From contig NZ_JBITMQ010000017.1 of assembly GCF_044466355.1 (NCBI RefSeq), forward strand, positions 144,199-208,198: 64,000 nucleotides of DNA, given 5' to 3'. Positions 42,662 to 52,009 of the stretch are shown piece after piece. The translations under genes and the position numbers were made by a program. Source of the stretch: Actinophytocola sp044466355 (GTDB lineage: Bacteria > Actinomycetota > Actinomycetes > Mycobacteriales > Pseudonocardiaceae). The number at the start of each line of letters is the position of its first letter. Within the stretch, counting starts at the first letter, position 1. Below the pieces are notes generated by a model. It had not been told where the DNA came from. It worked only from the letters and a program-made list of their open reading frames with translations, and searched no databases.

Positions 42662-45358
42662 GTGCTGTACGGGCGGGAGGAGGAGATATCGGTCATCGAC
42701 CGGCTGCTGGCCGCGTGCCGGGCCGGTCGGAGCGGGTGCCTGCTGGTCACCGGGGAACCCGGCATCGGCAAGACCGCGCTGCTGGAGTACGCGGCGTCGG
42801 CGGCCACTGACCTGCCGGTTCTGCGCAGCACCGGGATCGAGTCCGAGGCGCACCTTCCGTTCGCGGGCCTGCACCTGCTGCTGCGTCCCGCGCTCGACCG
42901 GATCGACGCCCTGCCCGCGCCACAGGCACGTGCCCTGCGTGGCGCGTTCGGGCTCGCCCCCGCCGAACCGGGTGACCGCATGCTCGTCGGCCTGGCCGTC
43001 CTCTCGCTGCTCGCCGACTTCGCCGACGGCACCCCCGCGGTCTGCCTGGTCGACGACGCGCAGTGGCTGGATCGGGCATCGGCGGAGGCGCTGCTGTTCG
43101 CCGCCCGCCGGCTCGACGCTGAGGGCGTCGCGTTGATCATCGCTGCCAGGCCGGCGTTCACCGCGCCCGGACTCACCCATCTGTCACTGAGCGGTCTCGA
43201 CACAGGCGCAGCCGCCGGGCTGCTGGACGGGCACGCCGCAACGCTGTCCCCCGCTGACCGGAACCGGGTGCTGGCCGAGGCACAGGGCAACCCACTCGCC
43301 CTCCTCGAACTGCCCGCCGCACTCAGCGGCCGATCGCACGCGGGTGCCGGTCAGGCGCTGCCCATGACCGACGCGGTCCAGGCGGCGTTCCTCGACCAGG
43401 TACGGCGGCTGCCAGAGCCGACCAGGAACCTGCTGCTCGTCGCGGCGGCCGAGGACACCGGGCATCGCGACGTCGTCCTGCGTGCGGCGGCCACCCTCGG
43501 CTGCGGGCCGGCGGACCTGGTGCCCGCCGAAACGGCACGGCTGATCCGGGTGGACACCCACACCGTGCGCTTCCGCCACCCGCTGGTCCGGTCCGCCGTC
43601 TACCAGGCGGCACCCGTCAGCCTCCGTCTCCTGGTCCACACCGCCCTCGCCAACGCCCTCGACCACCCCGACGACGCCGACCGCCGCGCGTGGCACCACG
43701 CCGTGGTCGCCACCGGCCCCGACGAGCAGGTGGCCGCCGAGCTGGAGAGCACCGCCCGGCGCGCGGCGGCGCGCAGTGGATACGCCGCCGCGGCCGCAGC
43801 CTACGAACGGGCTGCCGAGCTGACTTCCCCGGGCGTAGACCGCGCTCGCAGGCTCGTGCTGGCCGCTGAAGCGGCCGCCGAGGAAGGCGACGTCGAACGT
43901 ATGACCGCACTCGCCGCCGACGATGCCGACGACCCGGCGCTGGCCGTCCGCGTCATGCGGGTGCGGGCCACCGCGGCGTTCCACGCAGGGGCGCTCCGCA
44001 CGGCCCACCAGCTCCTGACCGGGGCCGCCACGTTCGCGGACGACCCGCAACTGGCCACCCACCTGCTGCTCGACGCCGTGCACGCCGCCTGGTACCTCGG
44101 CGACCAGGAGATCACGGACACCGCGGACCAGCTGGACGCCGTACCGCTACCGCTCGGCGACCCGCTCAGGCACGTCGCCCGCCTGCTGACCACGGCTGTG
44201 CGGTCCGCGACCGAACAGGCCGACCACGACCCGCAGACCCTGGCACGGGTGATCGCGGACGCCGAGCGAACCGGGTTCGGCGGCCCGCACGACGCCATCC
44301 TCGTCGGTGCCACCAGCCTCCAGGCCGTCGGCCACGACACCACGGCACGTCAGGTGGCCCAGGAACTCCTCACCCGATGCCGCACCCACGGATGGCTCGG
44401 CCGCACTCCGCCCGTGCTCGCCTGCATGGCCAGAGCGTCGACGTTTCTCAGCCGGCACACCGACGCCTGGGACGAGGCGACCGAGGCATTGACCATCGCA
44501 CAGGAACTCGGGCACCGGCAGTGGATCGCTGAAACCAGCGGCGTGCTGGCCTATCTGGCAGCGGTGTCCGGAGACGAAGCACGCTGCCACGCCCTGGCCG
44601 ACGACGCGCTAGCCGCGCCCGAACCCGGCACGCCCCCACCCGGCATGTCCTGGGCCCAGTGGGCACTGGCCTTACTCGACCTCGGCAACGCTCGGTGGGA
44701 GTCCGCCCTCACCCGGCTCACGACCCTCCACACCGGACCGATGCGCCACCAGCTCCCCGGCCTGCGCAGCGTTCCAGACCTGGTCGAAGCCGCCGTCAGA
44801 CTCGGAAGACCCGAGGCCGCTCGCGACCCGTTCGCCCGCCTCACGAACTGGGCACGGCAGGCACGCCAACCGTGGATCGACGCCAACGTCCACCGTTGCC
44901 GGGCGCTGCTCGCCCCCGACACCGACGCTGACGACCTGTACCGGGCCGCACTGGGACGCCATCCGGGAGACCGGCAGTTTGACCACGCACGCACCGCCCT
45001 GCTCTACGGCGAGTGGCTGCGCCGTGCCCGTCGCAAATCCGAGGCGCGCTCGCAACTACGCGACGCGTACGAGACGTTCCGCAGACTCGAGGCCACACGA
45101 TGGGCAGCCCGAGCCCGCACCGAACTCGAGGCGACCGGTGAGACCGTGTCAGCACTCGAACGCGACGCCACGAGCGGAACCCTGGCCACGCTCACCCCAC
45201 AGGAGCGGAAGATCATCCGGCTCGCCGCCCGCGGACTCTCCAACCGCGACATCGCAGCTCAGCTGTTCCTCAGCCCACGCACAGTTGGCTATCACCTCTA
45301 CAAGGCGTTCCCGAAGCTCGGCGTCACCGCCCGTACCGAACTCACCGAACTGTGTTGA
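42662..45358 (+). CDS. LAL-type LuxR family transcriptional regulator
   Basis: A large ATPase-coupled regulator of 898 residues. It starts at GTG 42662 with LYGREEE, the usual beginning of the family. Walker A is GEPGIGKTALLEYA (near residue 31) and Walker B is CLVDDAQWLD (near 130). A long helical repeat region follows. The C-terminal LuxR helix-turn-helix is LTPQERKIIRLAARGLSNRD, then IAAQLFLSPRTVGYHLYKAF. An upstream in-frame GTG at 42593 is possible. It is divergent from the streptogramin resistance operon and may control it. Confidence 0.9.
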   Translation: MLYGREEEISVIDRLLAACRAGRSGCLLVTGEPGIGKTALLEYAASAATDLPVLRSTGIESEAHLPFAGLHLLLRPALDRIDALPAPQARALRGAFGLAPAEPGDRMLVGLAVLSLLADFADGTPAVCLVDDAQWLDRASAEALLFAARRLDAEGVALIIAARPAFTAPGLTHLSLSGLDTGAAAGLLDGHAATLSPADRNRVLAEAQGNPLALLELPAALSGRSHAGAGQALPMTDAVQAAFLDQVRRLPEPTRNLLLVAAAEDTGHRDVVLRAAATLGCGPADLVPAETARLIRVDTHTVRFRHPLVRSAVYQAAPVSLRLLVHTALANALDHPDDADRRAWHHAVVATGPDEQVAAELESTARRAAARSGYAAAAAAYERAAELTSPGVDRARRLVLAAEAAAEEGDVERMTALAADDADDPALAVRVMRVRATAAFHAGALRTAHQLLTGAATFADDPQLATHLLLDAVHAAWYLGDQEITDTADQLDAVPLPLGDPLRHVARLLTTAVRSATEQADHDPQTLARVIADAERTGFGGPHDAILVGATSLQAVGHDTTARQVAQELLTRCRTHGWLGRTPPVLACMARASTFLSRHTDAWDEATEALTIAQELGHRQWIAETSGVLAYLAAVSGDEARCHALADDALAAPEPGTPPPGMSWAQWALALLDLGNARWESALTRLTTLHTGPMRHQLPGLRSVPDLVEAAVRLGRPEAARDPFARLTNWARQARQPWIDANVHRCRALLAPDTDADDLYRAALGRHPGDRQFDHARTALLYGEWLRRARRKSEARSQLRDAYETFRRLEATRWAARARTELEATGETVSALERDATSGTLATLTPQERKIIRLAARGLSNRDIAAQLFLSPRTVGYHLYKAFPKLGVTARTELTELC

Positions 45359-45933
45359 AGGAACAGGATCAGTGCCGAGTGGTCGTCTCACGCAGCCTTG
45401 CAAGTAAGCCGTGAGCACGGCTTGTAGCGCTTCGATCCTGGCCACCGCGAGCTTTCGGTTGTCACCACGGGCCGCGAAACGGCCCAGCACCCCGAAGCCG
45501 CACCCGGCGCCACTACGTTGGCGCAGCAACGCGGCCTGGCCGTCCTGGCCGCAGTGAGGTAGCTGCCCGTTTCCCCGTCGACCTGGACCGTGATGCGCGC
45601 CGATCCTCTCTGGCAAGAGCTCACAAAGACATCAATGGGTAATTCCTGCCACGCACCAGCATTGAGGGTGGCCTCGTCGGGCCCGCAGAGGTCCGCATCC
45701 GGTTGCTCGCGTGTTGACGTGCGCCTCTTGAGTCCCGGATCGGCTGGCGGTCATAGCCGCGCTTCCTGTCAGTGATGTCTGTCGCGTTGGGAGCTGAAAT
45801 TCGTTCGTGGACGGACATACAGGGTTTCGCATATTTAGGATGTTCTCGAGGTTCCGGCTCCTGATACTGTTATGTTGTATGTGACGCGTACGCCCCACGT
45901 ATAGTGCGCATGGCTCTGTGTGAAAGTAGGAAA
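45359..45933. other. Non-coding stretch before lsr2
   Basis: No convincing gene in 575 bases. Minus-strand frames around 45390-45610 have fair codon bias (KLAVARIEALQAVLTAYLQG) but no credible start, so they may be a relic. The last 100 bases are lower in GC and contain a possible lsr2 promoter (TTGTAT at 45875, TATAGT at 45900). Confidence 0.45.
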
Positions 45934-46314
45934 ATGGCTCAAAAAGTTCTGGTGCAGCTGGTCGACGACCTCGACGGCACCTCGTCAGAAGATGTGTCCA
46001 CTGTCTCGTTCGGACTTGACGGCGCGGAGTTCGAGATCGATCTCAGCGCATCGAACGCGAACAACCTCCGTAAGACGTTGGAGGAGTACGTCGCCAATGC
46101 GCGTCGAACTGGTGGCAGGAAGCGGCGGGTTGCGTCGCCCGGCCGGCTGGCTAACCAGAGTGAGGCCAGCGAGATTCGAGAATGGGCGAACGAGAACGGC
46201 TACGAATTGGCTGCCCGGGGACGGATACCAGGGCATGTTGTCGAGGCCTACAAGGAGGCCAAAGTGGCGGGACAAAAGCCGTTGACGGGGAAGGCGTCTC
46301 GCAAGCGGAAGTGA
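45934..46314 (+). CDS. Lsr2-type nucleoid-associated protein
   Basis: A 126-residue H-NS-like DNA-bridging protein that silences AT-rich, foreign DNA in actinobacteria. The N-terminal dimerisation domain (KVLVQLVDDLDGTSSEDVST, then FGLDGAEFEIDLS) and the C-terminal DNA-binding domain with the AT-hook-like RGR in AARGRIPGHVVEAYKEA are complete. The start MAQKVLVQ follows AGTAGG; the upstream in-frame ATG lacks a site. Its location in accessory DNA suggests an extra paralogue rather than the main chromosomal copy. Confidence 0.95.
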   Translation: MAQKVLVQLVDDLDGTSSEDVSTVSFGLDGAEFEIDLSASNANNLRKTLEEYVANARRTGGRKRRVASPGRLANQSEASEIREWANENGYELAARGRIPGHVVEAYKEAKVAGQKPLTGKASRKRK

Positions 46315-46315
46315 C

Positions 46316-46350
46316 GATTCCCGCCGGGTGCTCCCGTGCCCGGCGGAATC
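46316..46350. terminator. Terminator between lsr2 and the prepilin peptidase gene
   Basis: GATTCCcGCCGGG pairs with CCCGGCGGAATC, leaving a single bulged C and a ten-base loop. It lies between two convergent stops and probably serves both. Confidence 0.75.
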
Positions 46351-46374
46351 AACGCGGGTCCCGGACGCCATCTG

Positions 46375-46986
46375 CTACAGCAGCAAGGCGGCAAAGGCGC
46401 CTGCGAGCATGCCAGGCCCATGGGGAATGGTCGTTCGCCGTCTGCACCATGCGGCACTGATTGCGCCTGTAGCGAGGAACCCCAGCACTGTGCCCGCCAA
46501 CAGGGCAGACCACCCATGCCATCCGAGCACGCCGCCGACGAGAAACGCCGCCCGGACATCACCGGCACCGAGGCCGCCTCGACTCGCGAGCGCGACACCG
46601 AGGTAGCCGCCGACCAGTGCGATGGCACCAACGGCCGCTCGCGACAGGCGGCACATGTCCGCGCCATCGCCTATCTCCTCCGTGGCGAAGAGTGCCGCGA
46701 CGGCTGCGCACGTGGGCCACACCAGTGTTCGGGGCAACCGCTGGACCAGGACGTCGACCGTCCCGAGCAGCACGCCGACGGAACCGAACACGGTCAGCGC
46801 CACCATCGCGGGTGTTACGGAGTACCGGTGCGCGAGGACGGCACAGGTGACCGTTGTGGTCATGGCGATCACCAGTCGGTAGAGCCTGCGGTCAGGTACT
46901 GCGGCGAGTCGGGCTGCGGTCGGGGCGAGCGTCGCGCCCACGGCCAAGCCGAGCACCGCCCACATCAGCACATGCAACGTGTTCAT
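46375..46986 (-). CDS. Type IV prepilin peptidase (A24 family, TadV/CpaA-like)
   Basis: Integral membrane aspartyl protease of 203 residues that would cleave prepilin leader peptides. The two catalytic Asp residues are visible: one in GTVDVLVQRLPRTLV and one in the GxGD motif GLGAGDVRAA. About six to seven helices are predicted. It lacks the N-terminal methylase domain, as TadV-type enzymes do. The Tad pilus operon starts 3.5 kb away, with no other prepilin peptidase in the window, so it is the likely processing enzyme for that system. Confidence 0.88.
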   Translation of the reverse strand: MNTLHVLMWAVLGLAVGATLAPTAARLAAVPDRRLYRLVIAMTTTVTCAVLAHRYSVTPAMVALTVFGSVGVLLGTVDVLVQRLPRTLVWPTCAAVAALFATEEIGDGADMCRLSRAAVGAIALVGGYLGVALASRGGLGAGDVRAAFLVGGVLGWHGWSALLAGTVLGFLATGAISAAWCRRRTTIPHGPGMLAGAFAALLL

Positions 46987-47153
46987 GGCTGGCCCGGACT
47001 CTCTCCGCAGGCTGTTACTGAACGTGATTGTGCCTCCACCGTTCGGGTACACCTTGCCGTAACGGGTCCATGACCTGCGATGAAGCACCTAACGTCGATT
47101 GTCGGGGTGGGGAGTTCGGGGCGATCTATGTAGTGCGCGGGTTCGGGGGAGCT

Positions 47154-49838
47154 ATGACAGGGGAGACCAAGATCGGGCTGTTGGCGCCGCTGCGTGCCCG
47201 GGAGTTCCGGTACTTGTGGGGGGCCGAGCTGGCGTCGGTGGCCGGTGACCAGCTGGCGCGTGTGGCGCTGGCCGTTCTCGTGTACGCGCGGACCTCGTCG
47301 GCGTCGCTGACGGCGTTGACCTACGCGTTGACGTTCGTGCCCGCGATCATCGGTGGACTGTTGCTGTCCGGGCTCGCGGACCGCTTCCCTCGCCGTCAGG
47401 TGCTGGTGGTTACCGATCTGGTTCGGGCGTTGCTCGCGGCGGCGATGGCCGTTCCTGGGCTGCCGCTGCCGGTGCTGTGGGGTTTGGTGGCGGTGCTCAG
47501 CGCCGCGGCGGCACCATTCAAGGCTGCCCAGCTCGCGGTGCTCCCACAGATCCTGACCGACAAGGCGCTCTACCGTGCCGGGCTCTCGTTGCGGCAGGTC
47601 ACCACACAGACTGCGCAGGTCGTAGGGTTCGGTGCCGGTGGTGTGCTGATGACGGTGCTCGAGCCGCACCTGGCGCTGCTGGTCAACGCGGCGACGTTCG
47701 CGATCAGCGCGGTACTGGTCATGACGGGAGTGCGTGCTCGTCCGGCCTCGGTAGACGCCGCCGTCGATTCCCAGGCATCTGGCGCCAGTGCAACGGCACC
47801 GGTGTGGCCGGTATTCGCCTTCGCGGCCCTCATCGGCCTGTATGTGGTCCCGGAGGGGCTCGCCGCGCCGTATGCGGACCAGTTGGGGCTGCTGGCCGTC
47901 GGAGCGGGCGTGCTGATGGCTGCGGACCCGGTGGGCAGTGTGCTCGGCGGGTGGCTCGCGCCACGAACCGGGATGCGCAGCTCGATCGGGACCGCGACGT
48001 GGCTGGCGGTGGCGGCGGGGCTGCCGCTGGTGTTCTGCGCGCTGGCACCCGGTCTGATCGTGTCCGCTGTGTTGTGGGCGGTGTCCGGTGCCTTCTCGAC
48101 GTTGCTGATCGTGCAGATCCAGGAGTTGGTCGTCCAACGGGTACCTGACGCTCGCCGCGGCGGGGTGATGGGCCGGTTGTCGACGACGCTGTACTCGTCC
48201 CAGGGGCTGGCCATCCTGGGCGGTGGCGTGGTCGCCGAGGCTTTCGACGCGTACCGCGCGGTGGCCGTAGCGGGCATGTTGGCGATCGTGCTGGCCGCCC
48301 TGGTGGGGGCAGTGGTGTGGGTGGCTCGTTCCCGGCCGGCGAGTGCCGGGAACGAGCTTGACGTGAAAGCTGTTCATCACAGGTCCTTGTTGGCCACGTC
48401 GGGCACCTCCTCCCCAGGTACGGACTGCCAGCCCAATCCCGGAGTCGAGGAAGTGGTGGGCGACCAGGGATCAGGTGGAGACGCAATTTCGCCGTTCACC
48501 AGTGCAACACATCCTCGGGGCCCAGGTGAAGGCCGGAATCGCCGCCGTCGGTCACAGGGTGGTCCGTGGCGTATCTGGACCCTGCCTTCTCGACCGCGGG
48601 CATTCCTGGTCGGGGTGGAATTCGCGGCGGTCGTGACGACCGTTGTTCTCGCGTTCCGCTACCCGGTCACCGCCGAGGCGACGAGGAACTTCGCGGTCAT
48701 CGTCGGCATGGGAATTCTGGTGGCCGAGGTCACCAAGCGAGTCGAGCGGATGCGCCGCCGGTTCTCCGACACGCCGCACGTGAACATGAGTTCGGTGTGG
48801 ACATTCTCCGCGGCGCTGGTCACCTCGCCCGCCCTCGCGGCAGCCACGACCGTTGTGCTGTACCTGCACCTGTGGCGGCGCAGCTGGCGGGAGATCACTG
48901 GGATGCACCCGTTCCGGGTGGTGTTCAGCGTGTGCGCGGTCGTGCTGTCCTGCCACGCCGCGTTCCTGCTCAACGAATGGCTGCCCGGGACGTTGCCGGT
49001 CGACCTCGGCGGTCCGCTCGGGATCCTGGCCTTCGTGCTGGTGATCGTCGTCTACTGGACGGTGAACTCCACTTTGGTCGGTGTGGCGATCGCGTTGCTG
49101 CGCTCGGACCGTTCGATCGGTCGGCTCGTGGGCAGTTGGAGCGAGAACGCCATCGAGTACGCCACCCTGGTCTTCGGCGCGATCGTCGTGCTGGTGTTCG
49201 CGTTCTACCCGTGGGCTGTCACGCTCATGCCGCTCCCGCTCTACGTGCTGCATCGCAGCATTCTGGTCCGCCAGCTCGAGCACGACGCGACGATCGACGA
49301 CAAGACCGATCTGCTCAAAGCCGGAACCTGGCAGAGCCTCGCATCCAGAGAGGTCGAGCTGGCCCAGCAGCACGGCACCGGCCTGGGTGTGCTCATGGTG
49401 GACATCGACCACTTCAAGGGCGTCAACGACCGCTTCGGCCATCTCGTCGGCGACAAGGCCCTGCGCGCGGTCGCCAACGCGATCAGGAGCTCGGTCCGCA
49501 GCACCGACCTCGTGGGCCGGTTCGGCGGCGAGGAGTTCGTCGTCCTGCTGGTCGGGGCCGACCACGCGGGTAGCGTGGAGACCGCGAAACGGATCTGCGA
49601 ACGGGTGCGTGCGGTGCGGGTCGAGGACGCGCTCACCGGGGCGACCTACCCCGACCTTCGCCTGAGTGTGTCGATCGGCGTAGCCGCTTTGCCGGACAAC
49701 GGCGTCGACCTCAACGAACTGTTGCACGGTGCCGACGAGGCTCTGTTCGCCACGAAGGACGCCGGACGTGACGGCGTGCGCGCGGTGCGGCCCTCGGCGA
49801 GCAGTGCGGGTCACGAAGCCGGCGCGTCGCCCATCTGA
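47154..49838 (+). CDS. MFS transporter fused to a membrane diguanylate cyclase (GGDEF)
   Basis: One uninterrupted 894-codon frame. Residues 1-400 form an MFS carrier (ELASVAGDQLARVALAVLVY, GLADRFPRRQVLVVTDLVRA). A polar linker at about 400-485 follows. Next comes a second membrane block of about six helices (about 490-690), and then a GGDEF domain (about 715-885) with the intact active site FGGEEF near residue 790. Each half resembles a separate actinobacterial protein, so this is either a genuine transport-to-c-di-GMP fusion or two genes joined by loss of a stop. An in-frame GTG pair near 48455 could start the second half. The 3' end overlaps the convergent HxlR gene. Confidence 0.82.
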   Translation: MTGETKIGLLAPLRAREFRYLWGAELASVAGDQLARVALAVLVYARTSSASLTALTYALTFVPAIIGGLLLSGLADRFPRRQVLVVTDLVRALLAAAMAVPGLPLPVLWGLVAVLSAAAAPFKAAQLAVLPQILTDKALYRAGLSLRQVTTQTAQVVGFGAGGVLMTVLEPHLALLVNAATFAISAVLVMTGVRARPASVDAAVDSQASGASATAPVWPVFAFAALIGLYVVPEGLAAPYADQLGLLAVGAGVLMAADPVGSVLGGWLAPRTGMRSSIGTATWLAVAAGLPLVFCALAPGLIVSAVLWAVSGAFSTLLIVQIQELVVQRVPDARRGGVMGRLSTTLYSSQGLAILGGGVVAEAFDAYRAVAVAGMLAIVLAALVGAVVWVARSRPASAGNELDVKAVHHRSLLATSGTSSPGTDCQPNPGVEEVVGDQGSGGDAISPFTSATHPRGPGEGRNRRRRSQGGPWRIWTLPSRPRAFLVGVEFAAVVTTVVLAFRYPVTAEATRNFAVIVGMGILVAEVTKRVERMRRRFSDTPHVNMSSVWTFSAALVTSPALAAATTVVLYLHLWRRSWREITGMHPFRVVFSVCAVVLSCHAAFLLNEWLPGTLPVDLGGPLGILAFVLVIVVYWTVNSTLVGVAIALLRSDRSIGRLVGSWSENAIEYATLVFGAIVVLVFAFYPWAVTLMPLPLYVLHRSILVRQLEHDATIDDKTDLLKAGTWQSLASREVELAQQHGTGLGVLMVDIDHFKGVNDRFGHLVGDKALRAVANAIRSSVRSTDLVGRFGGEEFVVLLVGADHAGSVETAKRICERVRAVRVEDALTGATYPDLRLSVSIGVAALPDNGVDLNELLHGADEALFATKDAGRDGVRAVRPSASSAGHEAGASPI

Positions 49839-50206
49839 CGCAGCCGCGCGTACCGATTCTCCTGTGCCCACTCGGCCAACGGACGCAACGCACGGAGCAA
49901 CGACCTACCGGTCGGCGTGAGCCTCCACCACGTCGCCGCGCCGAAGTCGCTGCCCTCGGTACGTTTCTCGATCAGACCGTCCTCATGCGCTCGCTGCAGC
50001 GTGTCCTCCAGCACGCGATCGGTGAGCGGCCGGGCGTGCGACACGCGGCCGGCCCGCTCGTCGACCTCGTTGATCGCCGGGAGCAAGTCCTTGCGTCGTA
50101 TCTCGCCCAGCGCGAGTGCGGCGAGGACCGCGACTGTCCACTGGCCACGCAACAACGCCAGCACATCTTCTACGCCCTGCCTGTACGGAACGTCCCACCC
50201 CTCCAT
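49811..50206 (-). CDS. HxlR-type winged-helix regulator
   Basis: A 131-residue regulator. The HxlR fold is visible in VLALLRGQWTVAVLAALALG, then RVSHARPLTDRVLEDTLQRA and GAATWWRLTPTGRSLLRALR. The usual Cys near the N-terminus that senses redox in some members is absent. ATG 50206 follows AGGTGA; further in-frame starts lie at 50212 and 50215. The last 28 bases overlap the GGDEF gene on the other strand. Confidence 0.88.
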   Translation of the reverse strand: MEGWDVPYRQGVEDVLALLRGQWTVAVLAALALGEIRRKDLLPAINEVDERAGRVSHARPLTDRVLEDTLQRAHEDGLIEKRTEGSDFGAATWWRLTPTGRSLLRALRPLAEWAQENRYARLRQMGDAPAS

Positions 50207-50408
50207 GAACATCACCTAACACGAACTGCCGCCAACCCCGCCACGCGGACGTCACTTTTGTTCTGTGCCGGTGTTCGGTGGGCATTAGCCCGATCGAGTG
50301 AGAATCCCTGGACTGAGGCCACACTCAGTCGAGAACTGTCCTTGCACTCAGGCGAAACCCCGCCGGTACTCGTGGGATATCCAGGCGGACTGCCTGGAGA
50401 CGCAATGA

Positions 50409-50472
50409 GGGATTGCGCGGTGGCCACACCCCCTGACCCGCCTCGCCACCGGGTCGGCCACCGCGCAATCCC
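50409..50472 (+). promoter_or_regulatory. Long two-part hairpin ahead of the Tad pilus operon
   Basis: A perfect 17-bp outer stem (GGGATTGCGCGGTGGCC with its complement) encloses an inner GACCCG/CGGGTC stem with a nine-base loop. It ends 26 bases before the first gene of the operon. It could act as a transcript attenuator or stabilise the 5' end. About 200 bases between the HxlR gene and the hairpin show no gene. Confidence 0.65.
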
Positions 50473-50498
50473 GCGGAATCTCCGCGGAGGGGCAAGCA

Positions 50499-51095
50499 GT
50501 GGAAACACGAACTTCAATCGCGGTATCGCCGCGGATTACTGGTGCAGCTGCACGTGCAGTCGCCGTTGCGGTGTTCGCGTCCGTGGTCGCGTGCAGCCCT
50601 GAGACGTCGGTCGTCACGCAGACGACCGTGTCCGTCCCGTCGTCATCGCCGGAGTCGTCGTTCTGGAAGCCGTCGGAGGCCGAGATCGCGGGGAAGAAGG
50701 CCGTTGAGGTGTACCTGGGGATGTGGCGGAACATGGCCACGGCGGCGCGGACGTCGAATTGGCAGTCGCCATTGTTGAGCCAGTTCGCCACCGGCACCGC
50801 GCTGACCACGATCTCGCGGGGCTTGTACACCGATCATCAGAACGGGCTCGTGACGCTGGGCGAGCCGAAGCTCTCGCCGTCGGTTGCCGGGGTGGAACCC
50901 GAAGACGCCCCGACCTTGGTGCGGATCTCCGACTGCGGAGATTCGACGAACTGGCTGAAGTACGACGCGAAGACCCGCCTGGCCGCGGATGACGGTCCGG
51001 GTGGCCGCCGGTCGATCAGCGCGGTGGTGACTAAGCAGGCCAGTGGCCAGTGGATGGTGTCCGACTTCGCGGTGAAGGCGGTGGGCACATGCTGA
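50499..51095 (+). CDS. Lipoprotein at the head of the Tad operon
   Basis: A 198-residue protein with a lipobox (ASVVAC, near residue 32) and a Ser-rich linker, then a folded exported domain (AVEVYLGMWRNMATAARTSN, GQWMVSDFAVKAV). I do not recognise a family. Position and spacing suggest a pilus-associated cell-surface protein. The GTG start follows GAGGGGC. Its 3' end overlaps the next gene by seven bases. Confidence 0.75.
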   Translation: METRTSIAVSPRITGAAARAVAVAVFASVVACSPETSVVTQTTVSVPSSSPESSFWKPSEAEIAGKKAVEVYLGMWRNMATAARTSNWQSPLLSQFATGTALTTISRGLYTDHQNGLVTLGEPKLSPSVAGVEPEDAPTLVRISDCGDSTNWLKYDAKTRLAADDGPGGRRSISAVVTKQASGQWMVSDFAVKAVGTC

Positions 51096-51922
51096 CGCGA
51101 ACCGTCGCCCTCGGGGGAACGATCACGCTGGCGGTCCTCGTGGTGCCTGGTGTGGCGTGGGCGGACGGATGGGGGACGGTGGACTGCGGCCAGGCACCGA
51201 CTCCGCAATGCCAGCTCGAGGCTGGAACGTCCGCGTCGCCGCCGACCAAGCCGGGTGCGGAGGCGGCGGTTCCGAAGCCGGGCGGAAGCACGGCAGGGAA
51301 TCAGCCAGCGTGTGAGTACACGCCGAGCGCGTTCGAAGGATTCCCTGGCACGCCGGGATGGCGGCCGCCGGGCATCTGGTACGAGGGCGCCTGCTCGTTG
51401 ACCGGAGTGATCCGTCCACCGGTTCAGGTGCCGAGTGTCGCCCCGGAGGATGTCGCACGGCTGGCGCGGGATCAGCTCGGGTTGCCGAGTCCGCGGTTGG
51501 CGTCGAGTCCAGCGGGGGAGCAGCTGGTGCAGCTGCCGACCTGGTTGTGGCTGGCCGATGGCTGGGAGACGGTGACCGCGACCGCCTCGGTGCCGGGGGT
51601 GTCGGTGACCGCCACCGCCAAGCCGGAGTTGGTGACGTGGTTGATGGGTGACGGCGCGATCGTCACCTGCCACGGGCCCGGTACCAGGTTCCGGGCCGGG
51701 ATGGACCCACGATCCGGGTCGCCGGACTGCGGGCACGTCTACCGCCGCTCCTCCGCGTCCCAGCCCGGTGGTGTCTACCTGGTGCAGGCGACGGTCCGCT
51801 GGTTGGTCTCCTGGGCCGGAGCCGGGGACTCCGGGGTGTTCCTGCCGATGACCACTACCAGCACCGTCGAGCTTCGGGTGGCGGAGTCGCAGGCACTCAA
51901 CACGGTGCCCGGCCCGCGCTGA
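51089..51922 (+). CDS. Secreted protein of the Tad operon, unknown
   Basis: A 277-residue protein with signal peptide ITLAVLVVPGVAWA and a Pro-rich region. A conserved-looking domain follows (LVQLPTWLWLADGWETVTAT, DCGHVYRRSSASQPGGVYLV). Four or more Cys residues may form disulfides outside the cell. Similar proteins precede Tad genes in other actinomycetes, from memory of such loci. Role unknown. Confidence 0.75.
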   Translation: MLTRTVALGGTITLAVLVVPGVAWADGWGTVDCGQAPTPQCQLEAGTSASPPTKPGAEAAVPKPGGSTAGNQPACEYTPSAFEGFPGTPGWRPPGIWYEGACSLTGVIRPPVQVPSVAPEDVARLARDQLGLPSPRLASSPAGEQLVQLPTWLWLADGWETVTATASVPGVSVTATAKPELVTWLMGDGAIVTCHGPGTRFRAGMDPRSGSPDCGHVYRRSSASQPGGVYLVQATVRWLVSWAGAGDSGVFLPMTTTSTVELRVAESQALNTVPGPR

Positions 51923-52009
51923 CCCCGTTCTTTCAGTAGTCCGTTCTGCCGTCGCGAGCACGCCACGTCGTGTGCTGGCGCGATAGCCCATACCCATTTT
52001 GGAGTGATC

